Below are positions 36,558-45,571 of a stretch of DNA of 64,000 nucleotides, piece by piece (the first letter of the stretch is position 1; every line of letters begins with the position of its first letter). Source of the stretch: a virus; IMG/VR virus record IMGVR_UViG_3300017917_001123, positions 203,571-267,570 of that record, one strand, 5' to 3'. Both the position numbers and the translations under genes were made by a program. The notes beneath the pieces were generated by a model. The model did no database searches. It was given only the letters and a program-made list of their open reading frames with translations, and was not told where the DNA came from.

Positions 36558-37609
36558 CATACCCTTCAGACATTAAAGCACTAGCAATGGAACTAACTGA
36601 CAAGTGTCAGGCTAGTTGCCCTATGTGTCTGCGTAATCATTTTGGTGGAGCAGAAAGAGATATTGTCAACAATGTAGAAATAACATTGGCTGACTTCAAG
36701 CAATGGTTTCCTCCAGAGTTTATTTCTAACTTAGAAAACTTTTATTGCTGTGGTAACTTAGGCGATCCTGCTATTGCTAAAGACTGTTTAGAGATATATC
36801 AATACGTCCGTAGTTGTAATCCTACTACACGAATGGCTCTACACACAAATGGCAGTATGCGTAATCCTGAATGGTGGGCTAAGTTTGCTGAGATCAACAC
36901 ACAGATTATCTTTGGCATTGACGGGTTTAAAGGAGAGCATGAACTGTATCGCAAAGGAACTAATTGGGATAAGATAATTGCCAATGCTCGTGCGTTTATA
37001 GATGCCGGTGGCGATGCTAGATCTGATACCATTGTATTCAAACACAACGAAGCACGTATTGATGAACTAAAGGCTTATCTAGAAAGCATCGGCTTTAAGG
37101 GTGTTAATGTATTTGCTACTAATCGGTTTTATTCTCTGCCTGTGTTTCCTGTACAAGATAGAAACGGTAATCACATCTACGACTTAGAGCCCCCTACAGA
37201 TCCAAAGTGGCATCCTGTAGTGTTTAAGCCTAACACAGTAAAGCTAGTTCAAAAAGAAGAATATCAAAAGCTAATTGATCACAGCGTTATTGAACCTAGC
37301 TGTGCTATTAAGAAAGAGATATACATCACAGCCAAGGGCGATGTGTATCCTTGTTGCTGGGCAGTTAACCATAACGACTACGATCACAAAGAACTAGATC
37401 CCAATCTTTCTATCCTGCGTGACAGATTAGTAAAGTCTACATTTGACCTAATGAGTGATATTGGGTTGCCTAACCTACACGGCAGTAATATCTTTACTGT
37501 AATGAGCAAGCACAATTGGCAAAGCAAGTTGCCTAAGCATTGGGATACAGACAAGAAGTTAATCTGTATTAAGAACTGTGCTAAGAACTTAAAACAACTC
37601 GCAGAGTAA
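36554..37609 (+). CDS. Radical SAM protein (SPASM-like)
   Basis: 351 residues. C18-x3-C22-x2-C25 (DKCQASCPMC) binds the 4Fe-4S cluster. VFKHNEARIDEL and a C-terminal Cys set (SCAIKKEI, YPCCW, CIKNCAKN) suggest a second cluster of SPASM type. It is the closest partner of the gene at 45572-46624 (same cysteine positions and the same VFKHNE motif). SPASM enzymes often modify peptides or sugars. Substrate unknown. It overlaps the convergent oxygenase gene by 21 nt. Confidence 0.87.
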   Translation: MTYPSDIKALAMELTDKCQASCPMCLRNHFGGAERDIVNNVEITLADFKQWFPPEFISNLENFYCCGNLGDPAIAKDCLEIYQYVRSCNPTTRMALHTNGSMRNPEWWAKFAEINTQIIFGIDGFKGEHELYRKGTNWDKIIANARAFIDAGGDARSDTIVFKHNEARIDELKAYLESIGFKGVNVFATNRFYSLPVFPVQDRNGNHIYDLEPPTDPKWHPVVFKPNTVKLVQKEEYQKLIDHSVIEPSCAIKKEIYITAKGDVYPCCWAVNHNDYDHKELDPNLSILRDRLVKSTFDLMSDIGLPNLHGSNIFTVMSKHNWQSKLPKHWDTDKKLICIKNCAKNLKQLAE

Positions 37610-38263
37610 TTCTACTCCGCGCTGTCTAATTCTTTCAATAACAGGGTTAATGACTTCATGGTCGCAGTTTAGGAATAGTTCCTTTTCGTTTGGTGATTCA
37701 AAGCCAGTGACCTGTTTGCTCTTAACAAGTTTGTTGATAGTGCCCATTAGTTCAATATAACTAGCCTGCTTCCAATCAATAGGACCATCTACTACTTTAA
37801 GATGTACTCCTTGTTTATTTGATTCGAAGTGTGGCAATAGAACTCTAATGTTAAGATGTATTCTAGGCACACCACCCCAGTTAGCCGCAACGTGTGTTTG
37901 ACTAGTGTCCATATACCATGTGCGTCCGTCTGCGGGGATATGATGTAGGCGATTGTTTGTAATATCTACAAGGTAACTGTGTTCGTTAGTTATAATTGGT
38001 AAATGTATTCTATCATCTGGATCGGTGTGTGCTGTATAACTTTCTCCACTACCTAGTGTTAATAGTCTTGCTTGTCCTATATTAGGTAACACAGCTAATA
38101 CATTGCCTAAAGGTGTGCCAACAAACTCTTCCTTTGTTTGCCAAGGGTCGTTAAAGAATTTACCAGTGGGCCTATTAAGATCGTATCGCTTATCTAATGT
38201 AAGGCTAAGCACTTGATCTACAATAGGTTGAATTGGAAATTTGTGTTGGAGTTCTGTTAGCAT
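37589..38263 (-). CDS. Aspartyl/asparaginyl-hydroxylase-like 2OG oxygenase
   Basis: 224 residues. ESYTAHTDPDDRIHLPI contains the H-x-D pair and the R-x-H block, and DTSQTHVAANWGGVPRIHLN contains the distal His and Arg. This is the AspH-type cupin pattern. It would use 2-oxoglutarate and O2 to hydroxylate its target. A single-gene minus unit with a late box 7 nt upstream. Confidence 0.8.
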   Translation of the reverse strand: MLTELQHKFPIQPIVDQVLSLTLDKRYDLNRPTGKFFNDPWQTKEEFVGTPLGNVLAVLPNIGQARLLTLGSGESYTAHTDPDDRIHLPIITNEHSYLVDITNNRLHHIPADGRTWYMDTSQTHVAANWGGVPRIHLNIRVLLPHFESNKQGVHLKVVDGPIDWKQASYIELMGTINKLVKSKQVTGFESPNEKELFLNCDHEVINPVIERIRQRGVELLCELF

Positions 38264-38264
38264 T

Positions 38265-38276
38265 TAAATATATTTA
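38265..38276. promoter_or_regulatory. Divergent, overlapping late promoter boxes
   Basis: TAAATA at 38265-38270 on + (5 nt before the ATG at 38276) and at 38276-38271 on - (7 nt before the ATG at 38263). The two boxes abut, so the two genes share one 12-bp control site. Confidence 0.65.
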
Positions 38277-38983
38277 TGGACCTAAAAATACCCTTTGATA
38301 CAAGCTGGCGTAGTGTTGCTATTGCCATGAGTGGCGGAGCAGACAGCACAATGTTAGCATACCTGATTTGTAATAACATTCCTAGCAATCGGTTGTTTAC
38401 TGTTCATGTAATCAATAATATCCGTTGCTGGAAAACTAAACCTTGGCAACAATACGACTTTAATAGTGTATTGCGTTGGCTGGAGGATCGCTTTCAAAAC
38501 ATTACCTTTGTTGTACATAGAAACTTTGTTCCACCTGAAATGGAGTATGCTTATGGTACAATGATTACAGACGAATATGGTAAAACAGTTAGTGGCGATA
38601 CTATCGAACTGCGGGCCTTTGCTGAGTATGTTTGCCTTGCTCAGGATGTTGATGCGTACTTCAATGGTGTTACCAAAAATCCAAAAGATATAGAAGGAAT
38701 GCCTGCTCGTGATGTAGAGCCTACAGAAGACAACAAACATTTAGAGCAAATGGTACATATGGGCAAATTAGTTTACCACCCATTTAGATTTGTAGATAAG
38801 AGCGAAATTGTGTTACAATATAAAGCATTGGGTTTAGATGATCTCTTTAGTTTAACTAGAAGTTGCGAAGGAGAATTTGAAAATATCACATACAAGACAT
38901 ATACTCCTGGACAATATGTTCCTGTATGCGGCAAATGCTTTTGGTGTAAAGAACGTGAGTGGGCAATTGAACGAACGGTTTAA
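38276..38983 (+). CDS. QueC-like PP-loop ATPase
   Basis: 235 residues. SGGADSTMLAY (about 19-29) is the PP-loop (SGGxDS), used to activate a substrate with ATP. The C-terminal CGKCFWCKERE matches the zinc motif of QueC (7-cyano-7-deazaguanine synthase) and ExsB-type enzymes. TIELRAFAEYVCLAQ is the helical mid-part. QueD, QueE and FolE are not seen nearby, so deazaguanine synthesis is not supported as such. It may use the same chemistry on another acid. First gene of a five-gene + unit. Confidence 0.75.
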   Translation: MDLKIPFDTSWRSVAIAMSGGADSTMLAYLICNNIPSNRLFTVHVINNIRCWKTKPWQQYDFNSVLRWLEDRFQNITFVVHRNFVPPEMEYAYGTMITDEYGKTVSGDTIELRAFAEYVCLAQDVDAYFNGVTKNPKDIEGMPARDVEPTEDNKHLEQMVHMGKLVYHPFRFVDKSEIVLQYKALGLDDLFSLTRSCEGEFENITYKTYTPGQYVPVCGKCFWCKEREWAIERTV

Positions 38984-40232
38984 AACATTTTGTATGCATC
39001 CCTTTACGGGATTAGCAACACGCGAAGACGGCGCAGTTAAGATCTGTTGCCGTAGTCTTCCTATTGGCTGGATACAAGAACAAAGCCTAGAAGAAATATG
39101 GAACGGTGAAAAGATGCGTGAAGTTCGCCGCCAAGTACAAAACGGAGAACGACCTGATGTATGTAAGCCTTGTTTTGATTTAGAAGATCAAGGAGTTGAA
39201 AGTCTACGTCAGCGTCACATCAAAGGCGACATCCCAGAAGCACGTATTAATCTATATCCTAGTGCTCTTACCAAGTTGACTAACAATTACACAATGCCTT
39301 TTGAATTTCCTACAATGGAAATCAAACTAAACAATCTATGTAATTTAAAATGTCGAATGTGTAACCCTTTAGACAGCACTAATTGGAAAGACTGGGATGC
39401 TGTTGTTCCGTTCTATAAAAAAGAAAACAATTATCTTGTTCCTACAATTGACAGGCTTGTAGATACACCAGGCAAATACATTGGTCCTTTTGATGACAGC
39501 GATAATTGGTGGAAGAGTTTTGAGAAACTAATTCCACATTTTAAACGAGTAGAGTTTGCCGGCGGCGAACCCTTGATGGATCCTAACCACTACAAGATAC
39601 TAGACATGCTAAAGCCCTACGGCAAGAACATGGAAATCAAATATGCTACAAACGGAACTACTCTAGGAATTAGCAAAGGAAGAACTATTCATGACTATTG
39701 GCCACATTTTAAGTCAGTTGCCGTTAACGTCTCTTTGGACGGCATTGGCTCTGTTTATGACTACATTCGGACTAACAGTAGCTTTAGCCAAGTTGAAGAA
39801 AACATTAAAGAAATCAAATCAATCCCAAATGTAAGTAGGGTAGTTGGGGCATTTACAGCACAAGCTGGTAACATACTACAAGCCGCAGACTGTATAGATT
39901 ATTTCTTAAACAAAATGGGCATTGTATTTTATTCACACAGAGTGAGTTATCCAAACGTGTTGTCCGCACAGGTATTGCCTAATGAACTAAAACAAGTAGC
40001 AATTGATAGATTGCGAGAAGTTAGTATGCGTGTGCCTACATTTGATATTGTAAAACAACATCCTATCCTAGAAAAGATTACACAGCAACAGATACAAGAC
40101 AACATTAACTATCTACAGGCTAAGGACGAAAGCGATCGTTGGCAAGAGTTCTTAGACTTTAACTTTGCTTTAGATGCCACACGTGGACAAAGTTTGTTAG
40201 ACGCTGTTCCAGAATTTAAGGCGTATGTATGA
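38955..40232 (+). CDS. Twitch-domain radical SAM protein
   Basis: About 425 residues from a GTG at 38955 (MSGQLNERFKTFCMHPFTGL). This start keeps the conserved TFCMHPF opening that other family members have. It overlaps the PP-loop gene by 29 nt. An N-terminal TFC...CC cluster is followed by C70-x2-C73, then the radical SAM C129-x3-C133-x2-C136 (CNLKCRMC), GGEP, and a C-terminal TRGQSLLDAVPEF. Four relatives lie at 42879, 58488, 59614 and 60797. The start is the least certain part. Confidence 0.8.
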   Translation: MSGQLNERFKTFCMHPFTGLATREDGAVKICCRSLPIGWIQEQSLEEIWNGEKMREVRRQVQNGERPDVCKPCFDLEDQGVESLRQRHIKGDIPEARINLYPSALTKLTNNYTMPFEFPTMEIKLNNLCNLKCRMCNPLDSTNWKDWDAVVPFYKKENNYLVPTIDRLVDTPGKYIGPFDDSDNWWKSFEKLIPHFKRVEFAGGEPLMDPNHYKILDMLKPYGKNMEIKYATNGTTLGISKGRTIHDYWPHFKSVAVNVSLDGIGSVYDYIRTNSSFSQVEENIKEIKSIPNVSRVVGAFTAQAGNILQAADCIDYFLNKMGIVFYSHRVSYPNVLSAQVLPNELKQVAIDRLREVSMRVPTFDIVKQHPILEKITQQQIQDNINYLQAKDESDRWQEFLDFNFALDATRGQSLLDAVPEFKAYV

Positions 40233-41035
40233 GATTGTCTTTGTGGGCAGGCAATACTGAACTAACTTTCAAAGTTCGTGATACAGATATAGCACAACGT
40301 TGGGCACAGGAAGTTGCTAAGAACTATCCACTATATGAAACAGATAGATTTCAAGGATGGCCCACAGATAAAGATATTAAATGGTACAAAGAACAGCTAC
40401 AGCATCAAGTAGATGTTATCTTCGAGCATAGAGGATATCCGAGACTAGAAGTAACTACAATAGATCAAAACACACTAAACTATCTACATAAGATATTTGA
40501 AACTGTTCGTGGAGAGATTAACACAGGCACAGACATCTACATGACAGGAGATGCTAATTTTCAATATGCTGTAGATAGACTTAATATTCTAGTACACGAA
40601 TGCGAACACTTTATGCGTAACACAGCCTACCCTAGCATTGTTGTTACATTTAAGGATAGACCTAGAATACCTTTACTAGAAGAAGACTACAATCACTTTA
40701 CCTTTGCTTGGGAATACGGTGCTGTCTACATTAACTATTGTGAAGTAGGCAAGCCTATTCTAGATGTTATCAAAGACGGTGATGACCTAGTAGGCGAAGA
40801 TAACATTCGTCCGTTAGAATATTATAGTTCTGACTTTATGGTAAAGCTGGGTCCTAGCACAAACAGCGACGACTGGCATAAGAAAGCAGAAGTTGTATCT
40901 AAATGGCTACAGAACCATCCACGTAAGTTTAAACACACATCGCTAGGACTTATTCCTGTAGCAGACTTAGATCCCGTACAGTTCTTTGACTTATCAAAGA
41001 TAGAACCAAAGGTTACTCGTGTATGTATAGTGTAA
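40229..41035 (+). CDS. Unknown 268-residue protein of the radical-SAM unit
   Basis: No family recognised. RLSLWAGNTELTFKVRDTD is a beta start; LNILVHECEHF contains an H-E-x-x-H string that could be chance. NHFTFAWEYGAVYINYCEVG and the charged end suggest a mixed fold. It lies between two radical SAM genes and overlaps both, so it is probably part of the same pathway, perhaps a substrate carrier or partner. Confidence 0.55.
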   Translation: MRLSLWAGNTELTFKVRDTDIAQRWAQEVAKNYPLYETDRFQGWPTDKDIKWYKEQLQHQVDVIFEHRGYPRLEVTTIDQNTLNYLHKIFETVRGEINTGTDIYMTGDANFQYAVDRLNILVHECEHFMRNTAYPSIVVTFKDRPRIPLLEEDYNHFTFAWEYGAVYINYCEVGKPILDVIKDGDDLVGEDNIRPLEYYSSDFMVKLGPSTNSDDWHKKAEVVSKWLQNHPRKFKHTSLGLIPVADLDPVQFFDLSKIEPKVTRVCIV

Positions 41036-41919
41036 CTAGTCGATGGCCGCATCAGAATAGTATTAAGGTAGAATGGAACCTTGGCAAGCGTTGTAACTAC
41101 GACTGCTCCTACTGCCCCAGTTCTATACACGATAATACAAGTCCGCACACTGACATAGAGATATTAAAGTCTGTAGTAGACAAACTAATGACTTTGGGTA
41201 AACCTATTCGTTTAAGTTTTACAGGTGGCGAGCCATGCGTACATCCTAAATTTGCTGACCTTGTACGATATGCCAAACAACAAGGAGTAAGTTGGATCAG
41301 TGTAACAACTAACGGCACATTGCCTTACGAGTTCTATGCTAGCCTACCTGTTGATCAGTATGTATTCAGCATACACTTAGAATACGATTGGCGCCGGGTG
41401 TTTAATACTGTAGAAAGTGTAGTAGACTTAACCAAGAGTAAAGTCATTGCCCAAATTATGGCACATCATGATTACATGGATGCGGCCAGACAGTTACGAT
41501 CTAGATGTTTGTTAGCAGAGATTCCAAATACAGTTAGACGCATACGTTGGACAGAAGGCGACCACGATCTATTTGATGACATGCGTTATCATCCAGACGA
41601 TTTAAAGTGGATCAAAGAACAAGAAGCAACAGTACAAGGTAATTGTGTTGTTGACGATAAGATAATACACGCTAACGATGTAATTAAACTACATCTAAAC
41701 AAATTTAAAGGTTGGACTTGTCACGCAGGTATAGAAAGCCTAATGATAAATTGGGACGGTGACGTACATCGTGCTACTTGTAGAGTAGGTGGTAGTCTAG
41801 GCAACATATACGAAGGTACCTTTGTTGTCCCTAGCGATCCAGTCACTTGTGACCGTAACTTCTGTACCTGCGCGGCAGACATTCCATTAACCAAATATGA
41901 TCCAAACCACAGCAATTAA
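41023..41919 (+). CDS. Radical SAM protein
   Basis: 298 residues. C24-x3-C28-x2-C31 (KRCNYDCSYC), a GGEP strand (FTGGEPCVHP), and C-terminal cysteines (WTCHAGIESL, RNFCTCAADI) that could hold a second cluster. It resembles the next gene (GKRCNYDCTYC), which points to a tandem duplication. Substrate unknown. Overlaps the next gene by 23 nt. Confidence 0.87.
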   Translation: MYSVTSRWPHQNSIKVEWNLGKRCNYDCSYCPSSIHDNTSPHTDIEILKSVVDKLMTLGKPIRLSFTGGEPCVHPKFADLVRYAKQQGVSWISVTTNGTLPYEFYASLPVDQYVFSIHLEYDWRRVFNTVESVVDLTKSKVIAQIMAHHDYMDAARQLRSRCLLAEIPNTVRRIRWTEGDHDLFDDMRYHPDDLKWIKEQEATVQGNCVVDDKIIHANDVIKLHLNKFKGWTCHAGIESLMINWDGDVHRATCRVGGSLGNIYEGTFVVPSDPVTCDRNFCTCAADIPLTKYDPNHSN

Positions 41920-43009
41920 TCTAAGCACGGACGAAGGCATGATGGTTACCTGGGATATAGGTAAGCGTTGTAACTACGACTGTACCTATTGTGATGCTAC
42001 ACGACACACAAACACAAGTCCACACGCTAGTCTAGAAGAACTTGTTGAAACGTTTGAGTTTATTCGTGCTTGGACGGATCTATACAACAGCAAACGTAAA
42101 ACTCCTACCTACATTAACATTAACTTCACAGGCGGAGAGCCTACAGTTAATCCAAACTTCTGGAAACTTGTAGATTACATTAAACAGTTTCCTAACTTCC
42201 ATATGGGCCTAACAACTAATGGCACATGGGACATAAGACGCTTGCCTAACATTATAGATAACTTTGTAGGTGTTACTGTTAGTTGGCATGCCGAAGCTGA
42301 TCAAAAGTTACGAACACGGGCATTGAACAATATACTTGCTATCAGTAAGAGTCATTTGTGGCTACAGGTAAATGTAATGCTACACACAGACTTATGGGAC
42401 GAAACAATGGAAGCCTGTAAGTTTTTAGATGACAACAATATCAATTACAATCCTGTGCCTATTGGTGATGGCCCGGATACTGCTACATGGGTTGCGGATA
42501 AGAACGGAGTAATGCGTAGAACTACGCATACCTATACAGCAGAACAACAGCAATGGTTCTTTAACAAAATGAACATCACTGCCAAGATAGCAGAAGCAAA
42601 GAAAGGCAACAAGGTAGGACGCACTTGTTGTGGAGGACGTTGCCTAACTGCTAAAGTAGACAACGAATGGCAACCAGTTAAGTTAGTTAATACAGAGTTT
42701 AAAGAATGGAACTGTATGGTTGATTGGTACTTCCTACACATTGATCAAGAGGTAGGAGAAGTATACCATCATCAGACTTGTCAAGCCCTGCGTGGAGGTA
42801 AGCGCGGTGCTATTGGTAAGTTAAGCGATAAGACTGTTCTACTAGATAATCTGCGTCAACTACTAGAACAGCCTAGCATTACGCCTGTTGTATGTCCAAA
42901 TCAGCGATGTGGATGTGGGATGTGTGTTCCGAAAGCAAAGAGCTTTGATGACTTTGAACTGATGTGGAACAATCTAATAAGTGTGCCAGTTCAGGGAACA
43001 CAGTCTTAA
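41897..43009 (+). CDS. Radical SAM protein, paralogue of the upstream gene
   Basis: 370 residues. C25-x3-C29-x2-C32 (KRCNYDCTYC), NFTGGEPTVNPNF and a longer C-terminal Cys set (TCCGGRCLTA, VCPNQRCGCGMC). The extra cysteines may carry additional clusters. Last gene of the + unit. Its 3' end overlaps the convergent twitch gene by 131 nt, so the two frames share DNA at both C-termini. Confidence 0.87.
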   Translation: MIQTTAINLSTDEGMMVTWDIGKRCNYDCTYCDATRHTNTSPHASLEELVETFEFIRAWTDLYNSKRKTPTYININFTGGEPTVNPNFWKLVDYIKQFPNFHMGLTTNGTWDIRRLPNIIDNFVGVTVSWHAEADQKLRTRALNNILAISKSHLWLQVNVMLHTDLWDETMEACKFLDDNNINYNPVPIGDGPDTATWVADKNGVMRRTTHTYTAEQQQWFFNKMNITAKIAEAKKGNKVGRTCCGGRCLTAKVDNEWQPVKLVNTEFKEWNCMVDWYFLHIDQEVGEVYHHQTCQALRGGKRGAIGKLSDKTVLLDNLRQLLEQPSITPVVCPNQRCGCGMCVPKAKSFDDFELMWNNLISVPVQGTQS

Positions 43010-44351
43010 AGTCTGTTCCTCTAATACTATCTAAGTTCTTAATGTATTCAGCAAACGCAGGCAATTGACTGCTATGGTCTTCGCTGTCCATAAAGTCTAA
43101 CACCGCTTGCCAACGCTTCCACCCGTATGGATTGATCTTCCAGAAGTCTTCGTCCTGTCTGTAGTTCTCGTGTAGCCAGTTGGCTAGTTCACCAAACAGT
43201 TTGCGTACTTCTGCTTTGTCTGCTTGTGGCAAGCATTTGATGCTTAAGAACGTAGGCAAGTACAGCAAGTGCATGTTAACTAAGCCACCGCCCATCTGTA
43301 CATCTCCCGGAACAAGTCCTAGATTAATCTTCTTAAAGTTCTCTTTCACCTTCCAACGGATAAAGTCTGGTAGATGTTTAACATTAAGGATTTGAATAGC
43401 AGTAGCAATACTAACCTGTATGTTGTCTGGAGTGTTGTCTAGTTTGTGTAGGTTCTTAACAATAGTATCCCAATCGCTAGGATAACGAATATAATAGTTG
43501 CGAGCATCTGTAGCATCTAAACTTACAGCAAACTTTACTTTAGAAAAGTTCTTCCATAAGTCAATAGTTTCGTCGTCTAGCAATAATGCGTTACTATTGT
43601 AACGAATAAGGATCTTGTCTGCGTAGCCTTGTCTAATAATCTCTTGTAGGAACTTCTTGTGTTCCTTAATCATTAACGGCTCGCCTCCGGCAAAGTAAAC
43701 TTGTTTTAAGTTTGGAATCTGTGCGTTAATCTGTTCCCAGAAGTCCGGGTTCTCGTACCATACATTATTAAATGTATCTGCGTCCCAACGCATCTGTTCT
43801 GCTACAATTGGAAAGGTTGTGCGCTTTAATAGTTTATCATGGTCCTGTACCCAACGACTGCTATCGTGCGGTGAGCACATCACACACTTGAGGTTACAGG
43901 TATGCCCTAGTCGTAGATCTAAGTAGGTTAGTTTATCTGGAACAACTCCATCGACTGTGTTAGCAACAAGTTCTTCTAGATCAATGCCGTCATTCATCCA
44001 TGTGTATGTTTCCCATAGGCGTTTACTGATAACATCTTTGTCTTCTTCGGCAATACACTTTGAACAGCTAGCAGGGATTTGTCCAGCAAGCATTGTCTTA
44101 CGAACATCGCGCATGTATTCGTTGTTCCATGCTTCTAAGGGCTTGCTGTTACCAAAGTTAGCAGGTTGTCCTGATTCGTTCTTAACTAGGCCTACTGTAT
44201 GATCTGTGCCTGCTCCGCTAGCGTTAGCCGAACAACATAGTCGCATATCGCCGTTAGGTCTTGTAGCAAAGTGAATCCAAGGTAGTACGCAGAAGGTACG
44301 ACTACCTGTCTTCTCTTCAAGTATTTGGTAGAATTTTTCTTTTCGTGTCAT
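42879..44351 (-). CDS. Twitch-domain radical SAM protein
   Basis: 490 residues. Opening TFCVLPWIHFATRPNGDMRL with C39/C40, then C96-x2-C99, the radical SAM C152-x3-C156-x2-C159 (CNLKCVMC), and FAGGEPLMIKEH. The N-terminal C-set, the CxxC and the SAM motif are in the order of the twitch radical SAM family. The C-terminal 40 residues (SVQSHQSSLLSEHTSHIHIA) lie in the overlap with the + gene and may be an extension. It overlaps the SDR-like gene upstream by 35 nt. Confidence 0.87.
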   Translation of the reverse strand: MTRKEKFYQILEEKTGSRTFCVLPWIHFATRPNGDMRLCCSANASGAGTDHTVGLVKNESGQPANFGNSKPLEAWNNEYMRDVRKTMLAGQIPASCSKCIAEEDKDVISKRLWETYTWMNDGIDLEELVANTVDGVVPDKLTYLDLRLGHTCNLKCVMCSPHDSSRWVQDHDKLLKRTTFPIVAEQMRWDADTFNNVWYENPDFWEQINAQIPNLKQVYFAGGEPLMIKEHKKFLQEIIRQGYADKILIRYNSNALLLDDETIDLWKNFSKVKFAVSLDATDARNYYIRYPSDWDTIVKNLHKLDNTPDNIQVSIATAIQILNVKHLPDFIRWKVKENFKKINLGLVPGDVQMGGGLVNMHLLYLPTFLSIKCLPQADKAEVRKLFGELANWLHENYRQDEDFWKINPYGWKRWQAVLDFMDSEDHSSQLPAFAEYIKNLDSIRGTDFKTVFPELAHLLDCSTSVQSHQSSLLSEHTSHIHIADLDIQQA

Positions 44352-44916
44352 TGCACATATTCGAAGTTAGTCGCTTGATGCTTTCATCTGTAGCACCAAA
44401 CTTAGTTTTAATCTGCTCTATGGTAAAAGGAGTTAACTTAAATTCAAAGTCTACGTTATTATAACACGAATTGTTAATCCAGTCATTAATTACTTTATAA
44501 ACATCGGTAAAAGGAATACCTGTATCTGTGCTAACCGCATCTTCTAACATTGAAATGGTTAAATGTAATAGAGTTACTTTTGGATCTAGGCTCAGTGAAC
44601 GGCAACGTTCTGCTAGCAGTTTCTTTTTACGGCTGTAGTCGCTCTGTATAAGTTGGTCATACTGCCCTGCGATACTGCCCATAACTACAAGATTAGTTTT
44701 ACCAGCAAGCGCATCTAGCAAAGGCAGTTGTCCTGCGTTAGTGTTCAAGATTACTATGTCGCAAGTTTCTGCTACTGGTATAACCTTGCTAACGTCTTGC
44801 TCTAAGTCTAATCCTGAAAGTCTGCTAGCACCAATAACTTCGTGCCCGTCCTTAATAAATTGACCAAAGAGGTACTTACCTAGCCCACTAGTGTGGCCTG
44901 TAATGAATATTCTCAT
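44317..44916 (-). CDS. Short-chain dehydrogenase-like protein
   Basis: 199 residues. FITGHTSGLGKYLFGQF holds the T-G-x-x-x-G-x-G nucleotide motif. VILNTNAGQLPLLDALAG corresponds to the NNAG region. SIAGQYDQLIQSDYSRKKKL supplies a Ser and Tyr-x-x-x-Lys site (YSRKK). It would oxidise or reduce a hydroxyl or keto group with NAD(P). Coupled by 4 nt to the oxygenase gene upstream. Confidence 0.75.
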   Translation of the reverse strand: MRIFITGHTSGLGKYLFGQFIKDGHEVIGASRLSGLDLEQDVSKVIPVAETCDIVILNTNAGQLPLLDALAGKTNLVVMGSIAGQYDQLIQSDYSRKKKLLAERCRSLSLDPKVTLLHLTISMLEDAVSTDTGIPFTDVYKVINDWINNSCYNNVDFEFKLTPFTIEQIKTKFGATDESIKRLTSNMCNDTKRKILPNT

Positions 44917-45530
44917 ATCTGTCCTGTTATTTTTAATAGAGCAGGCATGTCTTCTCTCTTAACTGAAAAGAACATGTGTACTCTAGGAGTTGTATCTTGG
45001 TTCTTAACGCTGTGCATTAATGTTGTATCTAATGCCCAAGAGGATCCATCTGCCGGATAGTGTTCCCAACTTATAGGTTGTCTGTTCTCGTCGTCCCACG
45101 TGAAGAAACTCTTAGGAGGACTGTAAATTGGAAAGTGTATGTGCCAAGCATCGTCGGTATGCGACTCGATATAGTTTCCCCCGGGTGTTTCTGATATGCC
45201 TAGTCTATAGGCCATTGGGATCTTTTCTAACAATCGTTCGGCAATACCGAAAACCATATCAGTTCTTTTCTTGCCGTCTGTAAAGTCGCTGGTTAAAACA
45301 TTCCACGGAGCACATATCTGATCGTCATTCTTTAGATATGTTGTCAAAGCCCAACCGCTGGCCATCTTTGTTAAATCGATGTTTGGATCGTTGTAGGCTT
45401 CGCGCTTGATGTATTGCTTCTGTTCTGTCGCAACCCATTTACGATCAGCAAACTTAGTCTTAATGATATCATAGAACTCTCTTAGTTCGTTAATATCTGC
45501 TGTGATGTTTAACTTTATTTGCCTATCCAT
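44913..45530 (-). CDS. Aspartyl-hydroxylase-like 2OG oxygenase
   Basis: 205 residues. IESHTDDAWHIHFPIYSP has the H-x-D and H-x-H blocks; LDTTLMHSVKNQDTTPRVHM has the distal His and Arg. AspH-type cupin fold with all iron and 2-oxoglutarate ligands likely present. A late box lies 5 nt before the start. It heads the minus unit of three genes. Confidence 0.8.
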   Translation of the reverse strand: MDRQIKLNITADINELREFYDIIKTKFADRKWVATEQKQYIKREAYNDPNIDLTKMASGWALTTYLKNDDQICAPWNVLTSDFTDGKKRTDMVFGIAERLLEKIPMAYRLGISETPGGNYIESHTDDAWHIHFPIYSPPKSFFTWDDENRQPISWEHYPADGSSWALDTTLMHSVKNQDTTPRVHMFFSVKREDMPALLKITGQI

Positions 45531-45535
45531 GAAAA

Positions 45536-45541
45536 TATTTA
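45536..45541 (-). promoter_or_regulatory. Late promoter box, leaderless
   Basis: Minus-strand TATAAATA-type box, 5 nt before the ATG at 45530. Divergent from 45561-45566. Confidence 0.7.
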
Positions 45542-45560
45542 TAGGTGCTCTAGCCTAGCT

Positions 45561-45566
45561 TAAATA
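45561..45566 (+). promoter_or_regulatory. Late promoter box, leaderless
   Basis: TAAATA, 5 nt before the ATG at 45572. Confidence 0.65.
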
Positions 45567-45571
45567 TTTGT

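Noticed and set aside
38276-38983. A deazaguanine DNA-modification cluster
   Set aside because: Only a QueC-like gene is found. QueD, QueE, FolE and a transglycosylase (DpdA-like) are not seen in the window.
40622-40660. HExxH metalloprotease call for the protein at 40229
   Set aside because: Only the H-E-C-E-H string is seen. The hydrophobic frame and third ligand typical of zincins are not clear.
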